Of a stretch of DNA of 9,436 nucleotides, positions 6,505-9,436 are shown one piece after another (positions within the stretch are counted from its first letter, which is position 1; each line of letters starts with the position of its first letter). Both the position numbers and the translations under genes were made by a program. The DNA is taken from the NCBI GenBank assembly GCA_009927065.1, contig RFNU01000180.1, positions 1 to 9,436 on the forward strand, read 5' to 3'. Origin of the DNA: a bacterium (GTDB lineage Bacteria; Pseudomonadota; Gammaproteobacteria; Berkiellales; Berkiellaceae). The notes below the pieces were generated by a model. That model worked only from the letters and a program-made list of their open reading frames with translations. It did not search any database and was not told where the DNA came from.

Positions 6505-7557
6505 TTATCCCTTCTTTTTTTTGTTATTTTTTTTACACGCATCATCAAGACATTGCGCCCTTTTGTTAGAGAAACTAAGAATAGTATCCGTATTTGTTGA
6601 CTGTAAGTTGTTATCTGGATCTATAGATTCAGTCTCTAAAAGGCGAGGTTGCTCAACGACAACCTGTTGTGTTGCTATAACTCCTGAATTCAAGAATGTC
6701 TCTCCTCCGATTGTTAAGCGAATTTCCTCGACAAGATTATTGTCCGAATCAATAACAACATCTTGTTGCATATAATGTTGCAAAAAACTGTCTAGTAACT
6801 TCAAGTAACTTTTGTGTTGACCAGGACGCACTTCAGATCTTGAAAAATCAAGATTATTGATAAGAAACACAGGCAAATTCAGACTGATTTTCCCTGTTTC
6901 GGTAGAAGGAGCATTTTGCCATATGTTTTGATTGCCAGGATAGACTTGCTGGAAAATATCTATGGTTAAAAGTTTGCCATAAAATGGGAGATGTTGATCG
7001 GAAGAGATATATTGATATTGATAACACACGGCAATAAAGGCTCGACCTAAAAGATCATATCCTCTGATAATTGGGCTTTTTACTCGCTCAAAATCTTCAG
7101 GCCGGATGCATTGAATAAGAGGAATGTATTCATTATTATTATCATTATCTTCTTCCAGAATATACTTAGATTTTATTCTTTCTGCATTTAAATACAAAAA
7201 AGGAATGTCTATTAAGACATCAGCAAACTTTAATTGTGTGATCATATGATGAGGGTAGCCTACTAAAGGATTAGTAGTAGGGAAATTTGACATCGCAGGA
7301 TATAACGGGGATGTCAGTTTTTGATGAATTTCTAATTTTTTCATGACATTAGCGATGATCCTCAGGCTTTCAAGGGAATACCCAAAGGAGAGTAATGAGT
7401 GAGCGGCTTCATTACGAGAATGAATAAAGTCTGTAAAAAAAACCGGTAGTTTGCAGCTAAAAAGCAACTGATTTTGTTCTTTATCAGTTAAATACTCTGC
7501 TACTTTCTCAACTAAAAGATGTTGGCATTTTTCAAAAACAGACTTGAATTTACTCAT
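6505..7557 (-). CDS. Orphan protein of 350 residues with F-box-like N-terminus
   Basis: I do not recognise the family. The product has no signal peptide or membrane span and looks soluble. Residues 13-36 (HLLVEKVAEYL...LLFSCK) resemble the eukaryotic F-box pattern: a hydrophobic pair, an acidic residue, a V-x-x-Y-L helix, and a second helix ending in C-K. The conserved Pro is missing, so the match is only suggestive. A low-complexity stretch EEDNDNNNE occurs at 135-143. ID(S/P)DNNL appears twice (269-275 and 312-318) with different codons. The tail is basic and ends KKNNKKKKG. The ATG (7555-7557) lacks a good Shine-Dalgarno (AAAGAAAAA only). The gene has its own promoter and sits alone between the symporter and secD. 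Host-associated bacteria such as Legionella use F-box proteins as secreted effectors; an effector role here is inference. A lineage-specific cytoplasmic protein is the alternative. Confidence 0.75.
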   Translation of the reverse strand: MSKFKSVFEKCQHLLVEKVAEYLTDKEQNQLLFSCKLPVFFTDFIHSRNEAAHSLLSFGYSLESLRIIANVMKKLEIHQKLTSPLYPAMSNFPTTNPLVGYPHHMITQLKFADVLIDIPFLYLNAERIKSKYILEEDNDNNNEYIPLIQCIRPEDFERVKSPIIRGYDLLGRAFIAVCYQYQYISSDQHLPFYGKLLTIDIFQQVYPGNQNIWQNAPSTETGKISLNLPVFLINNLDFSRSEVRPGQHKSYLKLLDSFLQHYMQQDVVIDSDNNLVEEIRLTIGGETFLNSGVIATQQVVVEQPRLLETESIDPDNNLQSTNTDTILSFSNKRAQCLDDACKKNNKKKKG

Positions 7558-7569
7558 GATTTTTCTTTT

Positions 7570-7611
7570 TCACTCTTTTTAATGTATGAATCACTCTTTT
7601 TAATGTATGAA
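7570..7611. repeat. Perfect 21-bp tandem duplication
   Basis: Two exact copies of a 21-bp unit (7570-7590 and 7591-7611) lie head to tail. On the plus strand the unit begins TCACTCTTTTT and ends AATGTATGAA. They end 12 bp before the ATG of the 350-residue orphan, in its leader. A 21-bp period equals two helical turns, which suits paired protein sites on one face of the DNA. A recent slippage duplication is equally compatible. Confidence 0.9.
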
Positions 7612-7643
7612 AATATTAAATAATTCAACAAAAATAAAAATAT

Positions 7644-7672
7644 ATTTTAATAGGATATTATTTATGGGTCAA
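7644..7672 (-). promoter_or_regulatory. Probable sigma70 promoter of the orphan gene
   Basis: On the minus strand TTGACC (7667-7672) and TAAAAT (7644-7649) are separated by exactly 17 nt; each matches the consensus at 5 of 6 positions. Initiation near 7637 gives a leader of about 80 nt holding the 21-bp tandem duplication. A palindrome abuts the -35 box on its upstream side. Confidence 0.5.
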
Positions 7673-7694
7673 TAAAAATAAGTTCTTATTTTTA
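7673..7694. terminator. AT-rich palindrome after the symporter gene, weak terminator or operator
   Basis: Perfect 10-bp arms TAAAAATAAG (7673-7682) and CTTATTTTTA (7685-7694) are separated by 2 bp, beginning 3 bp past the symporter stop codon. The transcript would fold into an A/U stem with a U-rich right arm, which could act as a weak, possibly bidirectional terminator in this AT-rich genome. It directly touches the -35 box of the orphan's promoter, so an operator is the main alternative. The lack of G-C pairs makes termination uncertain. Confidence 0.4.
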
Positions 7695-7697
7695 ACC

Positions 7698-9044
7698 TTA
7701 ATGATTGCGTCTAAAATAATTCTTATTTAAATCAGGCATCAAGACCTCATTGCGCAACCTGAATATTGCATATACATTAATTAATAAAAGGGAAACCCCT
7801 ATTATTGACATCATCAGTAAGGCATATTTTTGATTGGTATGAGCAAAAAATAAATAGGCAAAAACAGCGTAAACATAATAATACTTAATGCCTAGACGTG
7901 GGTGTAAATAAGAAGCACACTTTCTACCCACAGAGAAAAAGGCTAATAAATTAGAAAATCCTAACAATGTTATGAAAAAAGGTATAAAGTAATCCATGCC
8001 ATTAAAGTAAAGACTTAATGCCTTTTGTAATAAATGTGAAGCGGGTATTTCTTGATGCCATACATTTGTTGAAATGAGAACAAATGTTGTTAACGTTGAT
8101 ACAACAAAAGCATCAACAAAAACCCCGAAAAATTCGAAGATCGCTTGATTTTCAGGGTATTGCTGAGATGTTTCAGACTGAACAACTGATGCATAACCTG
8201 AACCAACATCACTACTATAACAAGCTCGGGCCATACCTTGCCCCATAGCCATAAACATTGTGCTTCCCGCAAAACCACCTAAGGCAGCATGACCATTAAA
8301 GGCGGAGGTAATGATAATAGTTAGAACATCTATGATAGAAACAGGACTATGATATAAGACCCACAATGACATCCCCATGAATAATGTTAAAAAAAGTGGA
8401 ATAATCGCGCTACAAATTTGTCCAACTTTATCGACTCCACCCCGAGATACCAATAAAACAGAGGCCAAAAGCACATAGGAAATAATGAGGCTATTGAGGT
8501 TCCATGTTAATGCAATACTATCTGAAACAACTTTAAACATATAGACTTCGGTGCCATACATGGCTAATAAAATCGAAAAAATCTTAGGCATCATCCTAGA
8601 CTTGTACACTTTATTCATATAAAACATTGGACCGCCATCATAACTACCGTGCAGATTGGCGATACGATATTTAATACCAAGATAAACCTCAGAGTATTTC
8701 ACTACCATACCGCAGAACGCTGCAACCCAAAGCCAGAATACAGCACCCGGGCCACCGATTTGAACCGCCGTTCCAATAGCAACAATATTACCAATCCCAA
8801 TACAGCCTCCTAACGATCCGAATAGGGCTCTTAAGGGCGTGATCCCTCTTCCAACTTGTTGATCTTGTTCTTTAAAAGCCTCTTTAAAGACGGTGACAAG
8901 ATGCGATGCTTTTGTAAACTGAGGAATCCGATGTAATATCGTTAAGTAAAAGGCTAAAATCACAATAGCGGGAAGAGCTAAATAACTCCATAGCACACTA
9001 TCAAGCATTTCAATATAAATGACTATTTCTTCAAGTGTAGCCAT
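7698..9044 (-). CDS. Sodium:alanine-type symporter, AGCS family
   Basis: AGCS carriers (TC 2.A.25) import alanine or glycine with Na+ across the inner membrane. The 448-residue product has about ten hydrophobic spans and the family's N-terminal core: GSLGGCIGIGNIVAIGTAV (76-94), GGPGAVFWLWVAAFCGMVVKYSE (97-119) and GSYDGGPMFYM (133-143). The usual signature RG(L/I)FSNEAG(M/L)GS is replaced by RACYSSDVGSG (273-283), marking a divergent subfamily, so substrate preference should not be assumed to be alanine. The ATG (9042-9044) has AGAGGAA 6 nt upstream. An extended -10 promoter lies about 100 bp upstream, and an AT-rich palindrome follows the stop. The gene appears monocistronic. In intracellular bacteria such carriers scavenge host amino acids, which would fit here but is inference. 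Confidence 0.92.
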   Translation of the reverse strand: MATLEEIVIYIEMLDSVLWSYLALPAIVILAFYLTILHRIPQFTKASHLVTVFKEAFKEQDQQVGRGITPLRALFGSLGGCIGIGNIVAIGTAVQIGGPGAVFWLWVAAFCGMVVKYSEVYLGIKYRIANLHGSYDGGPMFYMNKVYKSRMMPKIFSILLAMYGTEVYMFKVVSDSIALTWNLNSLIISYVLLASVLLVSRGGVDKVGQICSAIIPLFLTLFMGMSLWVLYHSPVSIIDVLTIIITSAFNGHAALGGFAGSTMFMAMGQGMARACYSSDVGSGYASVVQSETSQQYPENQAIFEFFGVFVDAFVVSTLTTFVLISTNVWHQEIPASHLLQKALSLYFNGMDYFIPFFITLLGFSNLLAFFSVGRKCASYLHPRLGIKYYYVYAVFAYLFFAHTNQKYALLMMSIIGVSLLLINVYAIFRLRNEVLMPDLNKNYFRRNH

Positions 9045-9106
9045 GCTGTATTCCTCTGGAATGTATAGTTATTTGCATCTCGCCATTTTGTCGCATTGAC
9101 CGCCCT

Positions 9107-9121
9107 CTTAATAACATTAAG
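9107..9121. repeat. Small inverted repeat in the symporter leader
   Basis: Six-base arms CTTAAT (9107-9112) and ATTAAG (9116-9121) flank a 3-nt loop, about 17 nt downstream of the predicted transcription start of the symporter gene. It could be an operator half-pair or a weak hairpin; chance is likely in this composition. Confidence 0.25.
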
Positions 9122-9144
9122 ATTGAATTTATTTAAGTGAGGCG

Positions 9145-9153
9145 ATCATACCA
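9145..9153 (-). promoter_or_regulatory. Candidate extended -10 promoter of the symporter gene
   Basis: On the minus strand TGG directly precedes TATGAT, giving the extended -10 form TGnTATGAT (five of six -10 matches). The hexamer 17 nt upstream, GATGAA, is a poor -35, which is tolerable for extended -10 promoters. The leader would be about 95 nt. Confidence 0.4.
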
Positions 9154-9179
9154 TAAATTTAATATTTTTCATCATAATA

Positions 9180-9281
9180 TCACAAGGAACCAACCTTATT
9201 TACGGCCAAATCAATGATTTCCCGATTCTCTAAGAAACTTCGAAGCGACCAAGGATTCCAAAGAGACCGCGCATGATGCAT
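9180..9281 (-). CDS. Possible 33-codon ORF or remnant coding segment
   Basis: An ATG-to-TGA frame of 33 codons begins MHHARSLWNPWSLRSF and ends AVNKVGSL. Its composition is less AT-rich than the flanks and has a protein-like mixture of Trp, Arg and charged residues. There is no Shine-Dalgarno (the upstream bases are TTCAAAA), and the frame is closed by a stop 9 codons before the ATG. The end overlaps the region just upstream of the symporter promoter. It may be a fossil of a larger gene, part of a dispersed repeat, or chance. I do not recognise a family. Confidence 0.2.
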   Translation of the reverse strand: MHHARSLWNPWSLRSFLENREIIDLAVNKVGSL

Positions 9282-9340
9282 TTTTGAACAATCAAACAAA
9301 CAAAATTAATCGCTCTATATGAGTGACATCACTCCTTCTA

Positions 9341-9377
9341 GTGAACTACCCATCCCCTAAAGAAGAGGGGCTTCCGA
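9341..9377 (-). mobile_element. Probable right end of an IS200/IS605-type element
   Basis: On the minus strand the sequence after the right-edge stop codon reads GGAAGCCCC..., then a hairpin with arms CCCCT and AGGGG (plus-strand 9354-9358 and 9366-9370, 7-nt loop), then GGGTAGTTCAC. This layout (GAAGCCCC, small G/C hairpin, TAGTTCAC end) resembles the subterminal hairpin at the tnpB-distal end of IS200/IS605-family elements. The stem is not followed by a T-run in either direction, which argues against an intrinsic terminator. The outer boundary near 9341 is inferred. Most of the element would lie beyond the window. Confidence 0.45.
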
Positions 9378-9436
9378 TTAAGCAACAGCAATGATTCGCT
9401 GGTGTTTAATCTTCTTTTTTGACGCTTCATCGAGCA
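9378..9436 (-). CDS. C-terminal tail of an unidentified ORF, possibly a transposase
   Basis: Only the last 19 or so codons are in the window: a frame open from the right edge, ending LDEASKKKIKHQRIIAVA and then TAA (9378-9380). It is basic, as transposase tails often are, but no family motif is visible. Its stop lies 7 bp before the insertion-sequence-like hairpin arm, the position expected for tnpB of an IS605-type element. The identity rests on that context alone. Confidence 0.35.
   Translation of the reverse strand, partial: LDEASKKKIKHQRIIAVA

Larger units (their letters stand above)
9045..9377. other. Gene-poor region upstream of the symporter
   Basis: These 333 bp separate the symporter start from the ORF at the right edge. 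They hold, right to left, a GC-rich hairpin resembling an insertion-sequence end, a short inverted repeat (GAGTGA-CA-TCACTC, 9321-9334), a possible 33-codon ORF in less AT-rich sequence (9180-9281), an extended -10 promoter and the symporter's leader. No tRNA or other RNA gene was recognised. Confidence 0.6.

Noticed and set aside
6485..6505. Hairpin CGTTT...AAACG with a TTATGCATAA core after the orphan stop, as an intrinsic terminator
   Set aside because: The stem is short and AT-rich and has no downstream U-run, so it does not meet terminator criteria.
6314..6775. Open frame of 153 codons on the plus strand
   Set aside because: It lies antisense to the end of the orphan gene and the secD promoter, begins with a non-ATG codon, and has Ser/Cys-rich composition typical of a shadow frame. 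No family is visible.
7612..7640. Possible PmrA-type box (TTTAATATT) upstream of the orphan gene
   Set aside because: Only one half-site matches the Legionella-type consensus; the position 11 bp away, where the second half should be, is a poor match.
8090..8278. Open frame of 62 codons on the minus strand inside the symporter gene
   Set aside because: It is fully contained in a well-supported gene in another frame and has no start signal of its own.
9354..9370. GC-rich hairpin as an intrinsic terminator of the right-edge ORF
   Set aside because: Neither strand has a T-run after the stem, and the flanking GAAGCCCC and TAGTTCAC context fits an insertion-sequence end better.

Overview
The window is AT-rich (roughly 35-40% G+C by eye). 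Every gene I can support lies on the minus strand, so transcription runs from high to low coordinates. The housekeeping proteins look gammaproteobacterial. The alpha-carboxyltransferase opens with the FLDFEQPIA signature, SecD is of the long, roughly 610-residue type, and SecD and SecF are separate proteins. The low G+C, an alanine-type symporter with a divergent signature, and an unrecognised protein with an F-box-like N-terminus hint at a host-associated lineage such as the Legionellales/Coxiellaceae. That placement is inference, not demonstrated.

Layout, in order of transcription. At the right edge (9378-9436) is the C-terminal tail of an unidentified ORF, followed by a GC-rich hairpin resembling the right end of an IS200/IS605-type element. 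Next is a noncoding stretch with a possible 33-codon ORF and a promoter, then a sodium:amino-acid symporter of the AGCS family (7698-9044). An AT-rich palindrome follows. Beyond it is a single-gene unit coding for an unrecognised 350-residue protein (6505-7557), with a good sigma70-like promoter and a perfect 21-bp tandem duplication in its leader.

A second promoter with a perfect TTGACA -35 box (6430-6458) and a leader of about 165 nt precede a compact run secD-secF-accA-tilS-tsaB (6257 down to 715). Gaps or overlaps in it are 5 bp, 36 bp, -17 bp and -4 bp, so it is probably one operon. It joins protein export (SecDF), the first committed step of fatty-acid synthesis (AccA) and two tRNA-modification functions (TilS lysidine synthetase; TsaB, partner in t6A formation). 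The usual yajC neighbour of secD is not present here. After tsaB, an intergenic region with two AT-rich inverted repeats and a candidate promoter leads into a partial membrane protein that runs off the left edge.

The most noteworthy parts are the 350-residue orphan with its unusual upstream structure, the secD leader, the divergent symporter signature, and the insertion-element-like right edge. I found no RNA genes, CRISPR arrays or convincing GC-rich intrinsic terminators between the operons.
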